DNA of 32,007 nucleotides from Candidatus Baldrarchaeota archaeon (GTDB lineage Archaea > Asgardarchaeota > Baldrarchaeia > Baldrarchaeales > DXJG01): positions 1 through 32,007 of the forward strand of contig JAEOSG010000014.1 in assembly GCA_016840485.1 (NCBI GenBank), written 5' to 3'. A program made the position numbers and the translations under genes. Position 1 is the first letter of the stretch. Each line of letters starts with the position of its first letter. Under the pieces are notes generated by a model that saw only the letters and a program-made list of their open reading frames with translations, searched no databases and was not told the DNA's origin. Positions 23,015 through 31,883 of the stretch are shown here, one piece after another.

Positions 23015-24910
23015 ATGTCAGACGATTCTTCTATTCTGGGCAAAGCTGGTAGAAAAGTTTTAATGATGGGAAATGAAGCCATAGCTCGAGGAGCTATTGA
23101 AGCGGGGGTAAAAGTTGCTACAGCTTACCCCGGTACACCCAGTACAGAGATTATTGAAACGCTCGCTAAAGTTGCTAAAAATCTAGATATGCATGTGGAG
23201 TGGGCTGTAAATGAAAAAGTGGCTTTAGAAATAGCCTTAGGCGCCGCTTTTTCCGGCGTTAGAGCACTTGTCGCTATGAAAGCTCCAGGGTTAAATATTG
23301 CAATGGATACTTTGATGAGCGCCGCCTACTCTGGAGTAAACGGAGGCTTAGTGATCGTTGTTGCTGATGATCCTGGTCCTCATACAACTCAAACAGAGCA
23401 AGATAACCGTTTTATATCTAAGATAACCCTTCTACCAATGTTAGAACCTTCAGATCCACAGGAAGCCAAAGATATTGTCAAAGAAGCCTTTAAAATATCT
23501 GAAAAATTGCAGCTTCCGGTGATTGTTAGAACTACTACGAGAGTTAACCATACTTCCGCCGATGTCATTTTAGGTGAAATAGAGGTTGTGAAGAGAGAGC
23601 CTTGGTTTTCTAAGGAACCTATGAGGTATATTAGAGCGTCTATGGCTTGGAATCTCGCCAGGCATAAGTGGCTTAACCAACAAATGGAAAAAGCAAAGGA
23701 AATTATGGAAAATCTTCCATTTAACAAATTAGAGATGAAGGGAGATGAAAAGGTTGGTGTAATTGTTTCAGGTGTTTCTTACAACTATCTAAAGGAAGTA
23801 ATTAAAAAATATTGTGTAGAGAATGTTGCAGTTTTGAAGATTAGCGCAATAAACCCTCTTCCAGAGAAATTAATCAAAAAATTATTGTCAAAGGTCGATA
23901 AAGTACTTGTTCTCGAAGAGTTAGAACCCTATCTTGAATTTCACATTAAATCACTTATACCAGAAATTGGAAGAAATATCGAAGTTTTAGGTAAATTTAA
24001 TGGCATTACTCCTAGAGAAGGAGAATTTTCTCCTGAAATAGTTAGGTCAGCGCTAGAAAAACTCCTTAATATTAAATTAGGAAATCCGCTTGGAGATTCA
24101 AAGGAAAAGGTGCTGGAGGAAATTAAAAGTATTTTACCTAGGCGTGCTCCTCCTATGTGCCCTGGCTGTCCCCATAGAGCAACGTATCTAGCTTTGAAGA
24201 AAGCTATTAAGCGTTTAGGTCTAAAGTTAGAAGAAGTTTCTGTTTTTGGTGATATTGGCTGCTATGCTCTTAGTTTACAGCCTCCTTTAGAAGCTATTTG
24301 GACTGAGCATTGCATGGGTGCTAGTATCGGTATGGCTGCTGGACTTTACTTTGCAGGTTCACGTCAAAAAGCAGTTGCAACCATAGGTGACTCAACTTTC
24401 TTCCATATGGGTATTCAACCTTTAATAGATGCTGTGCAGCATAACGCAAACATAACCGTGATTGTTTTAGATAATGGTACAATTGCTATGACTGGTCATC
24501 AACCTCATCCTGGAAGCGGTGAAACAGCTACAGGTGAAAAAGTCAAACCCATATTGATTGAAGACATTGCTAAAGCTGTAGGTGTAAAATTTGTTAAAGT
24601 TGTAGATCCCTATGATCTAAAGGAAACCACAGATGTTTTAGTTGAAGCACTTAAGTTTGAAGGAGTATCCGTAGTCGTTGCTCGCCGTCTATGTGCCATA
24701 TTAGCTGCGCGAAGAAAGCTTACAGGCCCACCTTGCTACGTTGATCCAGATACTTGTACTGGTTGTCGTACATGCATTTTACAGCTTGGCTGTCCTAGCT
24801 TAGTTTGGGAAGGAGAAAAAACAGTTATCGATGCTGATACTTGTACTGGTTGTGGTGTTTGTATTCAAGTTTGTCCTTACAATGCCATAAAGATGGAAAA
24901 GGAGGAGTAA
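23015..24910 (+). CDS. iorA: Indolepyruvate:ferredoxin oxidoreductase, alpha subunit
   Basis: This 631-residue subunit of IorAB oxidatively decarboxylates aryl-pyruvates from aromatic amino acids to aryl-acetyl-CoA, reducing ferredoxin. The N-terminal pyrimidine-binding part is AYPGTPSTEI ... EWAVNEKVALE. The thiamine-diphosphate part is CPGCPHRATY ... GDIGCYAL ... GDSTFFHMG. Two 4Fe-4S clusters are at the C-terminus: Cys581, 584, 587 and 593 (last gap 5 residues) and Cys610, 613, 616 and 620. ATG 23015 has GGAGG 6 bases ahead. Two bases separate it from iorB. This indicates anaerobic fermentation of aromatic amino acids. Confidence 0.95.
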   Translation: MSDDSSILGKAGRKVLMMGNEAIARGAIEAGVKVATAYPGTPSTEIIETLAKVAKNLDMHVEWAVNEKVALEIALGAAFSGVRALVAMKAPGLNIAMDTLMSAAYSGVNGGLVIVVADDPGPHTTQTEQDNRFISKITLLPMLEPSDPQEAKDIVKEAFKISEKLQLPVIVRTTTRVNHTSADVILGEIEVVKREPWFSKEPMRYIRASMAWNLARHKWLNQQMEKAKEIMENLPFNKLEMKGDEKVGVIVSGVSYNYLKEVIKKYCVENVAVLKISAINPLPEKLIKKLLSKVDKVLVLEELEPYLEFHIKSLIPEIGRNIEVLGKFNGITPREGEFSPEIVRSALEKLLNIKLGNPLGDSKEKVLEEIKSILPRRAPPMCPGCPHRATYLALKKAIKRLGLKLEEVSVFGDIGCYALSLQPPLEAIWTEHCMGASIGMAAGLYFAGSRQKAVATIGDSTFFHMGIQPLIDAVQHNANITVIVLDNGTIAMTGHQPHPGSGETATGEKVKPILIEDIAKAVGVKFVKVVDPYDLKETTDVLVEALKFEGVSVVVARRLCAILAARRKLTGPPCYVDPDTCTGCRTCILQLGCPSLVWEGEKTVIDADTCTGCGVCIQVCPYNAIKMEKEE

Positions 24911-24912
24911 AA

Positions 24913-25521
24913 ATGGTTAAGGAATTTAATTTGTTGATTTCCGCTGTCGGCGGCCAGGGAGGTTTAACATTAAGTAGAGTTATTGCTAGTGCTGCTGTTA
25001 AAATGGGGTTAAAAGTCAGAGTTGGAGAGACCCTAGGTATGAGTCAACGTGGAGGCGCTGTCATCAGCTTTGTTAGAATGGGTGAAGACGTTTATAGTCC
25101 TTTAATTCCTGAGGGAGAAACGGACGTGCTTATAGGAATGGAGCCCATTGAAGCTTTAAGAGCAGCAAAATACGTGGGACCAAAAACTGTGGCTATAGTA
25201 AATACTAGACCTATAAAACCCGTACCAGTAAACTTAGGTCTTGAAAAATATCCACCCATAGAAAAAGTTATAGAGTTGCTAAGTAAACTTTCAGGGAAAG
25301 TTATTAATTTTGACGCTTATGAAGTTGCTAAGCGTGCAGGTTCAACTCGTGTTGTTAACTCGGTCATGCTTGGAGCAGTAGTAGCTTTAAAAATACTTCC
25401 GATACCTAGAGAAACCATATTAGAAACTTTGCTTGAAAATGTTCCAAAGGGAACAGAAGAAATGAATGAAGCCGCCTTTAAATTGGGAGAAGACATAATG
25501 AAAGAACGCGCACTAGTATGA
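24913..25521 (+). CDS. iorB: Indolepyruvate:ferredoxin oxidoreductase, beta subunit
   Basis: This 203-residue gamma-type domain subunit (VGGQGGLTLSRVIASAA, GETLGMSQRGGAVISFVRMG) is typical of 2-oxoacid:ferredoxin oxidoreductases. ATG 24913 follows the iorA stop by two bases, with GGAGGAG inside the end of iorA, so translation is coupled. The length is normal. No CoA-ligase gene for the aryl-acetyl-CoA product is in the window. Confidence 0.95.
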   Translation: MVKEFNLLISAVGGQGGLTLSRVIASAAVKMGLKVRVGETLGMSQRGGAVISFVRMGEDVYSPLIPEGETDVLIGMEPIEALRAAKYVGPKTVAIVNTRPIKPVPVNLGLEKYPPIEKVIELLSKLSGKVINFDAYEVAKRAGSTRVVNSVMLGAVVALKILPIPRETILETLLENVPKGTEEMNEAAFKLGEDIMKERALV

Positions 25522-25528
25522 GGTATCG

Positions 25529-25560
25529 ATGAACTCTAATTCTAATGAACTATAATTCTA
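25529..25560. repeat. 16-base tandem duplication between convergent genes
   Basis: ATGAACTCTAATTCTA (25529-25544) is followed directly by ATGAACTATAATTCTA (25545-25560), one mismatch. It fills the 41-base space between the stops of iorB and the membrane-protein gene. Most likely a slippage duplication; a role in termination is possible but unsupported. Confidence 0.7.
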
Positions 25561-25562
25561 TG

Positions 25563-27515
25563 TTACAATGCACGTCTCTCTTTTTTCATTTCTTTATCTA
25601 GTTCTTCTAGGAATTTTGCGAGTCCTTCAACTTCTCTTTTTTCTAGTATTGCTCTTATTAAATCTTCAGCCATTTCATCTGCCTTATCTATAACTTTTAG
25701 TGCTGTGTTTACATCCCTAATTACGTGTACATTGCCGTATCGGTCAATAAGTTTTATTGTCCCTGATTTATGTGCCTTCAGTGTAAGATTGCCGCTTACA
25801 AGTTTCAAAACTTCACCCTTCATGACTTTTAATGAGAACCCGTTTCTGTTTACACTCTTTTTATGTGGTTTCATAACAACTCTGGTATCGCCATCAATAA
25901 GTCTTAGTTTACCGTCTGAAACGTGCAGAGTTGTTTTCCCTACAGTATATACTGCTTTCCCCTCTTTGGCTGCTATGCTAATCTCTCTTCCAGTCTTATC
26001 GTATATGAATACTAGCCATCTATCTTCTCCCGTAATAAGTTTTGGAGCTTGATCATCAACTATTTTGAAGGGTCCGAAACTTACAAGAGTTCTGCCAGTT
26101 CTTTCATCTCTAATAGTGAGAGGACCTATTTTTACAAAATCTCCCTCTGGACCCTCTTCAATGTGTATGAAGGGGAGTTTTACCACGGTTCTTTCCGGTG
26201 TGTCCTCGACATATACTCCTGGTAAGTCTATTCTTGTATATTCAGCTTTTCTTTCTCTTTCTCTTGGTACTCTCGGCTTCCATAATTTTACTTGACTGAG
26301 TCTTTTTTCAGCCATAGAAATTACATCATACTTCGTTTTGAAGCCCCATGTTTCTAGGTGTTCAGGTCTAGCTACCGTCAGATTAGCGTTTTTCTTCGCG
26401 TTTTTCCACCTTCTTGAGTTTCCTATCAGCACGGTGTCTCCTTCAAAGCTTTCTTGATAAGTTTTAACGTTTGCATCTACAATATATCTTCCCTTTCCAA
26501 AGAATACTGCACCTATTTCCTCAGTTCCCATATAGATTGGAACCGCTATTGTTGCTGGTGTAAAGGCTAATTCAACTTTCCCAAGGCTGAAAAGCGGAAC
26601 ACTTCTTGTTACAACATATACCTCCGACCCCACCGTAAGCCCCCCAAGTTTTTCTACAATCTCGTTGCTCGCAGATTTGAGCGTTTCAAATACATAGGTT
26701 CTAAAACTCCTTTCTTTCTCTTTCACCGAAGCAGGTTTTAGAGTAGATAGCGAAAGAGCTGCTAAAAACGACAAAATAAATACCGTTAACAGCTGACCTT
26801 TCACTTGACTCCAGAGGGGGCCTCTAGCCCATCCTATGAACCCGAAAATGGCAAGTAGAATTAGCATACCAAGTGTGCTCCAAGCTAAACCATAGACTAG
26901 CCGCTCTATGGCAGTGTATGGTACTGGATGCCAACCTCTTTCCAGCACACCGCCTACGATATAGAGAATTATTGCTAGAAGAAGCATTTGATCCGGTGTC
27001 ATGAGCAAGGTAAATAGTGTGATCCAATGCCATATTGTAAAGAGCCAAATAAAACCTAACAAAAATGCTAGGAACTTTAATCCCGATCCTATAGCTTTGA
27101 GTGTATAGCTTTTCGGTGTAAGTTCAAACTTGAAAGGTTTTATAGTTTTTGCACCCACTGTTATGGATAAGGTTAATCCTGCAAGGAAGAGGAGAACCAA
27201 GATTTGAAGGTAAAGATTCCACTGTTGTCCTGTAATCCAGTTTACGCTTAAAGCTATGTAAAGAATTATTGCTAAAAGCATAGAATATCCAGAAACTATT
27301 GCAAATTTTTCAGCTAAGTTGCTTCCAGTGGTAAATGCGAGAAGAATTGTGGCGATAATTATAGCAATAAACACCTCTTCTACATATTGTTTAAAAGGTA
27401 CTATTCCAGTTGCAACAACAACCCAAAATAACAGAAGTATTAAGAATCCGCCCAAAACTTTCCGTACACGTTCTTCATGACCTTTTAAATCCATGTGAAT
27501 TCTCGTTTTTATCAT
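25563..27515 (-). CDS. Large membrane protein with beta-rich cytoplasmic or external domain, unknown function
   Basis: This 650-residue protein falls into two parts. Residues about 20-255 hold roughly eight membrane helices. Residues about 270-560 are beta-rich with repeated short strand-turn units (VVKLPFIHIEEGPEGDFVKI, TVGKTTLHVSDGKLRLIDGD, LTLKAHKSGTIKLIDRYGN) that could stack as a sheet or solenoid. A charged helical C-terminus (about 600-650) ends the chain. ATG 27513-27515 overlaps the stop of the ArsR-type gene as ATGA, so the two are co-translated. The layout, a membrane domain plus a repetitive beta domain under a local HTH regulator, suggests envelope sensing, but no characterised family is recognised. 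Confidence 0.65.
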   Translation of the reverse strand: MIKTRIHMDLKGHEERVRKVLGGFLILLLFWVVVATGIVPFKQYVEEVFIAIIIATILLAFTTGSNLAEKFAIVSGYSMLLAIILYIALSVNWITGQQWNLYLQILVLLFLAGLTLSITVGAKTIKPFKFELTPKSYTLKAIGSGLKFLAFLLGFIWLFTIWHWITLFTLLMTPDQMLLLAIILYIVGGVLERGWHPVPYTAIERLVYGLAWSTLGMLILLAIFGFIGWARGPLWSQVKGQLLTVFILSFLAALSLSTLKPASVKEKERSFRTYVFETLKSASNEIVEKLGGLTVGSEVYVVTRSVPLFSLGKVELAFTPATIAVPIYMGTEEIGAVFFGKGRYIVDANVKTYQESFEGDTVLIGNSRRWKNAKKNANLTVARPEHLETWGFKTKYDVISMAEKRLSQVKLWKPRVPRERERKAEYTRIDLPGVYVEDTPERTVVKLPFIHIEEGPEGDFVKIGPLTIRDERTGRTLVSFGPFKIVDDQAPKLITGEDRWLVFIYDKTGREISIAAKEGKAVYTVGKTTLHVSDGKLRLIDGDTRVVMKPHKKSVNRNGFSLKVMKGEVLKLVSGNLTLKAHKSGTIKLIDRYGNVHVIRDVNTALKVIDKADEMAEDLIRAILEKREVEGLAKFLEELDKEMKKERRAL

Positions 27516-28057
27516 CTTTCCGATATCCTCCTCATGAATTGATACAAATATCCCAAAAGCATGAGGGCGACACGTCCTTTGGTTGTAATTAAATATCTTC
27601 CGCGAGTTTTTTCTTGAGAAACAAAACCTCCCTCAATAAGTTTTGAAAGGTGAAAAGTAAGAGGTGAGGGATTTAAACCTGTATGTTCTTCAAGTTCTGT
27701 AAAATACTTCCCCTCTCTAAAAAGCAGTTTAAGAATGTAGAGACGTTCTTTACTTGCAAGAATTTTAAGATCATTCTCTATTTCCAATGGATCAAGCGTG
27801 TCAACTAAAACAACTCTCTCTTTTAACCCTTCAGAAACCGTGTCAATCTGTTCTCTAATAGCTTCACGAATCTCATCTATAATCCATCTACCAATATCAC
27901 TAATTTCCTCCGCGCGCTTCTCCAACTTTGCAGGTCTTTCTTCTTCTACAATTCTGATTTTAACTTTTTCAGCTTCTTTTGCTAATACTTTTTCTTTTAG
28001 CTTTTCAAGTTCCATTTTAAGTCTTTCAATTTCTTCAAGTAGTTTTTCTTCACTCAA
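27512..28057 (-). CDS. ArsR-type winged-helix regulator with N-terminal coiled coil
   Basis: This 181-residue protein starts at TTG 28055-28057; the ribosome site is weak. Residues 2-45 form a coiled coil (EEKLLEEIERLKMELEKLKE). Residues about 95-175 form a winged helix: LASKERLYILKLLFREGKYF, then TGLNPSPLTFHLSKLIEGGF as recognition helix, and GRYLITTKGR as wing. No metal-binding cysteines are seen, so it is not a classic metal sensor. It is the first gene of a two-gene unit with the large membrane protein, which it probably regulates or responds to. Confidence 0.85.
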   Translation of the reverse strand: MSEEKLLEEIERLKMELEKLKEKVLAKEAEKVKIRIVEEERPAKLEKRAEEISDIGRWIIDEIREAIREQIDTVSEGLKERVVLVDTLDPLEIENDLKILASKERLYILKLLFREGKYFTELEEHTGLNPSPLTFHLSKLIEGGFVSQEKTRGRYLITTKGRVALMLLGYLYQFMRRISER

Positions 28058-28482
28058 CGCCTATCCATCCAACACGTATTTGGAAACTTACTTGTGTTCC
28101 CCAAATTCAAAATGATGCATAAAGTTAACTTCAACAACGCCATTTTCCAAACATTTTTGGTGCATATTATATTGTTTTCCGCTATGATAGTTATTATCTT
28201 TATACGTTTATCATGAAGTTTTTAATTCTCTTGTTTTAACGTTTTTATCCATTTGTTTGTAATGTTAACAGCCATATGACTGTTACTTCATTCATATGAA
28301 GTTTATGATTATAAACCTATATAAGATTTTCCACTAAAATGGAGAAACGGTATAAAGACCTTGTTAACAAAAATAGATTGTTTAAATTCTCCAAAAGAAC
28401 ATTAGACTGATATTTATGGATCAAATACTTCCCATAGACTCAACTTTTTTCTCGTAGTGATATCTCGTAAACAGAAGGGCCC
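28058..28482. other. Non-coding stretch with inverted repeats and a TATA-like box
   Basis: CATATGA (28273-28279) and TCATATG (28292-28298) form an inverted repeat. TTCATATGAA (28291-28300) is itself a palindrome, and GTTTAT/ATAAAC (28301-28316) a third. They sit just before TATATAAG (28318-28325), which points right towards a 23-codon frame from ATG 28339. No real gene is evident, and nothing recognisable is in the remainder. Confidence 0.4.
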
Positions 28483-28946
28483 CTAAACAACTACTAAGAG
28501 AAATACAATATAGATTAACCCTTCCGAACTACCTCCTGGCCTAAACCATTCAAATATATCCCAGTGATATAGATTTGCCGCTATAAAGTAGAACTGTAAT
28601 CCTGTTGAGAACCATACAAACAACATTGCTCTGATGGCAGCGAAATTTGGAAGATCCACCAATCTTATCTTGAATAACCACCTTGAATATATTATTTTAA
28701 TTTTTCAATCTTCTCGATGGATCTTTTTGCACCTATTGTACCTGCAATTGGAGGAAGAAGTAAACATGTGTTAACAATCACAAACAGTATGAAAAATTCG
28801 TTTCCCCATGCTTCCTTTAAAAATTAAGATTTCTTCCGGTAAACTTTAAAGAACAATAATGAAATCGATAAAGATAGTATATAGGCTATAATTAGGGCTT
28901 CCGTTAATCTCTTGTCTATTTCAATCTCAGACATTAATCTTCTCAT
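28483..28946 (-). pseudogene. Decayed membrane-protein sequence in two frames
   Basis: On the minus strand, 28946-28692 reads as an 83-codon frame interrupted by one TAA (28824-28826). It encodes two hydrophobic helices (RLTEALIIAYILSLSISLLF and NEFFILFVIVNTCLLLPPIA) with basic ends. From about 28704, in another frame, about 70 codons follow (WLFKIRLVDLPNFAAIRAML, FVWFSTGLQFYFIAANLYHW, ending in a hydrophobic run). The last piece has no proper start codon or ribosome site. Either two small membrane genes have decayed, or one gene has suffered a nonsense change and a frameshift. The parent family is not recognised. The flanks 28947-29130 show nothing else. Confidence 0.55.
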
Positions 28947-29132
28947 GCATTCAAGGTAATAGTCATGTTTCAGTGATGCTTAAAAAATGCTTGCTAAGCT
29001 TCTTGAAATATAAATTTTATGTCAAGATTCCTAGCTTAATGTTGTGAATGTTTAATTCAAGAACACAATACTCTCAAGTTATTTAAAAATTACAATGCAA
29101 TTTATTTCGGAAAAGCAATTAACAAAGAAATA

Positions 29133-29140
29133 TTTTATAA
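29133..29140 (+). promoter_or_regulatory. TATA box of asnS
   Basis: TTTTATAA preceded by AAAGAAATA; transcription from about 29165 would give a short leader carrying GGAGG (29176-29180) before GTG 29190, which supports that start over the in-frame GTG 29169. Confidence 0.6.
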
Positions 29141-29189
29141 GTGTTTATGATAGTTTTGGTAAGTTGATGTGCAATGGAGGAAATTTACA

Positions 29190-30497
29190 GTGTGGATAAA
29201 AACCCATTCCGTACAAGAGGTATTTGATAAGGCTGAAGAACTTCTCGACAAAGAAGTAACGCTTAGCGGTTGGGTTTACCATAAACGTGAACATGGAAAC
29301 CTAATTTTCATCGATTTAAGAGACGGAACAGGAGTTATACAAATAAGCATCCATAAAGATAAGGTTGATGATAAAGTATTTGAAAAAACCGAAGAGGTAA
29401 CAAGAGAGTCATCGATTATCGTTAAGGGAATTGTTAAGAGAGATCCCAGGGCGCCGGGCGGATATGAAATAAGTTTAAAAGATTTGGAAATTGTTGGGTT
29501 AGCTGAGGAATGGCCTATACCGTTAAATGCAAGCACATCCCTTCTATTTGACATGAGGCATTTACATTTGCGAAGTGAAAGGCAAAGAGCAATATTACTC
29601 GTTAGAGAAAGTGTTTTTGAAGCCGCACAGGAATACTTTAAGAAAAATGGTTGGGTCGAGGTTCATCCTCCAATTTTTATAACTGCTGCATGTGAAGGCG
29701 GAGCTACGCTTTTCGAGGTAAAATATTTTGATAGAAAAGCCTATTTAACTCAAAGTTCACAATTATATTTGGAAGCGTTAATCTACGTCCTAGAAAAAGT
29801 TTATTGCATTGCTCCATCCTTTAGAGCTGAAAAATCTAGGACGCGAAGACATTTAACAGAGTTTTGGCACATAGAAGCGGAAGCCGCTTGGATGGAACTC
29901 GAAGAAATTATGAAAGTCGAAGAAGAACTAGTTTCATATATCTGCCAGAAAGTAGCTAAAGAGAGAAGTAAGGAACTTGAATTCTTAGGTAGAGATCCTA
30001 AAGATATCAAGAAGGTTAAGCCGCCATTTGAAAGAATTAGCTATGATGAAGCTATCGAAAGATTACAGAAGAAAGGATTGGATATTAAGTGGGGAGAAGA
30101 TTTCGGTGCAGTGGAAGAGAGAAAACTTGCAGAAGACTTCGATAAACCCTTCTTCATATACAAGTATCCCAAAGAAGTTAAAGCCTTTTATCACATGCCT
30201 GACCCAGAAAGACCAGAAGTAGTTTTATGCAACGACATGATTGCCCCCGAAGGCTACGGAGAAATCATTGGCGGCGGACAAAGAATTCATGACAAAGAAC
30301 TTTTATTAAAAAGAATTGTTGAGGACGGCTACGATCCTAAAGATTACGGTTGGTACATTGATCTACGAAGATATGGTACAGTGCCACATAGTGGTTTTGG
30401 TTTAGGTGCGGATAGAGTAGTTTCATGGATTTGCAAATTAAGTCACATAAGAGAAGCCGTACCCTTCCCAAGGACTTACTCAAGGCTATATCCTTAA
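29190..30497 (+). CDS. asnS: Asparaginyl-tRNA synthetase
   Basis: This class IIb synthetase has about 435 residues. An N-terminal OB-fold reads the anticodon (VTLSGWVYHKREHGNLIFID). In the catalytic domain, motif 2 is FRAEKSRTRRHLTEFWHIEA and motif 3 GFGLGADRVVSWI. AYLTQSSQLYLEALI and APEGYGEIIGGGQRIHD, together with the ending HIREAVPFPRTYSRLYP, match AsnRS better than archaeal AspRS, which usually has QSPQLYKQ and ends in FPRDxxRLxP. A non-discriminating or AspRS-derived enzyme remains possible. GTG 29190 has GGAGG 9 bases ahead. Confidence 0.88.
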   Translation: MWIKTHSVQEVFDKAEELLDKEVTLSGWVYHKREHGNLIFIDLRDGTGVIQISIHKDKVDDKVFEKTEEVTRESSIIVKGIVKRDPRAPGGYEISLKDLEIVGLAEEWPIPLNASTSLLFDMRHLHLRSERQRAILLVRESVFEAAQEYFKKNGWVEVHPPIFITAACEGGATLFEVKYFDRKAYLTQSSQLYLEALIYVLEKVYCIAPSFRAEKSRTRRHLTEFWHIEAEAAWMELEEIMKVEEELVSYICQKVAKERSKELEFLGRDPKDIKKVKPPFERISYDEAIERLQKKGLDIKWGEDFGAVEERKLAEDFDKPFFIYKYPKEVKAFYHMPDPERPEVVLCNDMIAPEGYGEIIGGGQRIHDKELLLKRIVEDGYDPKDYGWYIDLRRYGTVPHSGFGLGADRVVSWICKLSHIREAVPFPRTYSRLYP

Positions 30498-31105
30498 CAT
30501 CCACCTACAATAGTTTTTAATCTCCTCTCCAAAACATTAATACGCTCTTCCAGTTTCTTTTTCTCCTCAAAATACTCCTTAACAGTAATGGTACGCCTTC
30601 TTAACTCATCATCTAACCTTGAAATAAAATTTTTAAGAATTGAAATTTCTTCACGAAGCTGAGCAACACTAAAAACAGAAGGCACCTCAACCCTTGTCTC
30701 TAAAATCTGGTTAATGTTCTCTACAATATCTTGAAAAGATAATTCACCACTCAAAACTTTAACGTCACCTGCAGTTACATCGGCTAAGTCTTCCTTGCCA
30801 ATAATTAGCACTTTGATGGAAGAAAAGGCTTTTTTAACCATATTTAAAGATTCTAAAACATCTTCACCATAATATGCAAGTAACATATCTATTTTCTTTG
30901 CCAAATTACTACTAAGAAAACGCGTTAAAGAATTTTTATCCCTAATCACATAAAATTTAATTACCAAATCTCCTTTCGAGCCACCTAGATGGGTAACTTC
31001 CAGCACCCCTCTCTTCCCAACAATATAAGTATTTGGAGGAAGCTTTGACCTAGAAAATTGACCGCCAAAGCTTAAAACAAGAACATTAACAATCAATTTC
31101 CTCAC
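30494..31105 (-). CDS. Coiled-coil protein of unknown function
   Basis: This 203-residue protein starts from GTG 31103-31105 or possibly TTG 31096. The N-terminal ~130 residues are alpha/beta (LIVNVLVLSFGGQFSRSKLP; KKIDMLLAYYGEDVLESLNM; KVLIIGKEDLADV). Residues about 140-200 are a long coiled coil (QLREEISILKNFISRLDDEL, EEKKKLEERINVLERRLKTI). It ends in GGC. Its last four bases overlap the end of asnS from the other strand. No catalytic motif is seen and no family is recognised. Confidence 0.6.
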   Translation of the reverse strand: MRKLIVNVLVLSFGGQFSRSKLPPNTYIVGKRGVLEVTHLGGSKGDLVIKFYVIRDKNSLTRFLSSNLAKKIDMLLAYYGEDVLESLNMVKKAFSSIKVLIIGKEDLADVTAGDVKVLSGELSFQDIVENINQILETRVEVPSVFSVAQLREEISILKNFISRLDDELRRRTITVKEYFEEKKKLEERINVLERRLKTIVGGC

Positions 31106-31131
31106 TCACATTTTTTCCTTACAATAATTTA

Positions 31132-31497
31132 TTAATTTGTCTTAACTTGTTGAATTTGTTGAACCAATTTTAAATCGTCTCTTAACACCACTCCAAATTC
31201 AATAGCTTCTATAGCTAAGTGATCCCCTTTTGTTAAAAGCCTTTTAAACTCTTTTAAAGTCAGAGGAATAACCTGAAACCCCGAAGGAACATCTAATAAC
31301 TTAAGTCTCTCCACAGGTCCACCTGTGAAACTTTCAGATACAAGTAAAACGTCAACATCACTCCATAAATTAAAGTCACCCCTAGCATAGGAGCCTACGA
31401 GAATAGCTGTAACCTTAAATGGTAACTTCGAAACCCAGTTGGACGCCTCCTTAATTACATGTTCTCTCAGCTTTTTTCTCCTTTCAATAACTTCCAT
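31132..31497 (-). CDS. MNT-type nucleotidyltransferase (second pair)
   Basis: This 121-residue protein has the signature VGSYARGDFNLWSDVDVLLV (GS...SDVD, about residues 34-53), the expected size of a minimal nucleotidyltransferase antitoxin. It starts with ATG 31495-31497 inside the end of the HEPN gene, overlapping it by 31 bases in another frame. GDHLAIEAIEFGVVL near the C-terminus resembles the corresponding LDLTILEALHHGILI of the first MNT protein at 641-1108. Probably the adenylylating antitoxin of the neighbouring HEPN protein. Confidence 0.87.
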   Translation of the reverse strand: MEVIERRKKLREHVIKEASNWVSKLPFKVTAILVGSYARGDFNLWSDVDVLLVSESFTGGPVERLKLLDVPSGFQVIPLTLKEFKRLLTKGDHLAIEAIEFGVVLRDDLKLVQQIQQVKTN

Positions 31498-31883
31498 GAC
31501 TCCTCCACCCAGCCAATAATTTCTTCCGCATATTTAATAGATTTCTCAGCGTCTTCCCTGGTGTAATATTCCTCTGGAATGCCTTCAGCCCAAGCGTTGG
31601 GATACCTTGTTGGGACATAATATTTATCCAGCGTCTTAGCTGCTTGAATTAGGTTTTCTCGAACCACTAGATCTTTCGGAAGCTTTGTGAGAAGCCTTGA
31701 CACACTATGCCCATATGCATGCAAGCCTAATCCATGAAGTAGAGCTTTGACAGCAAACTCAGCAGCCTGCTGAGCCTTAAAGCACGCCCAGTTATAATCG
31801 CCCCTATCGAGGTCTCCCTTCGCCGATCTCAGCGTCCCTTTAGATGATCTAATCCACCTAGCGTATTCGTCCTCATCAAGCAT
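31467..31883 (-). CDS. HEPN-domain protein (second pair)
   Basis: This 138-residue helical protein shows DYNWACFKAQQAAEFAVKAL, HAYGHSVSRLL, YVPTRYPNAW and PEEYYTREDAEKSIKYA, all typical of COG2250 HEPN proteins. ATG 31881-31883 follows GGTGTC. It is first in a two-gene unit with the MNT gene. As in the first pair, no clear R-x4-6-H ribonuclease motif is seen. A TATA-like TTAAATAG on the minus strand (about 31920-31930) may drive the unit. The remaining bases to the window end hold no further gene. Confidence 0.87.
   Translation of the reverse strand: MLDEDEYARWIRSSKGTLRSAKGDLDRGDYNWACFKAQQAAEFAVKALLHGLGLHAYGHSVSRLLTKLPKDLVVRENLIQAAKTLDKYYVPTRYPNAWAEGIPEEYYTREDAEKSIKYAEEIIGWVEESWKLLKGEKS

Noticed and set aside
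28339-28410. 23-codon frame just after a TATA box, possible leaderless micropeptide
   Set aside because: Very basic, no conservation evidence and too short to separate from chance; kept only as context for the inverted repeats.
29190-30497. Annotation as aspartyl-tRNA synthetase
   Set aside because: The QSSQLYLEAL and APEGYGEIIGG segments and the C-terminal IREAVPFPRTYSRLYP are AsnRS-like; the AspRS-type QSPQLYKQ and its C-terminal ending are missing.
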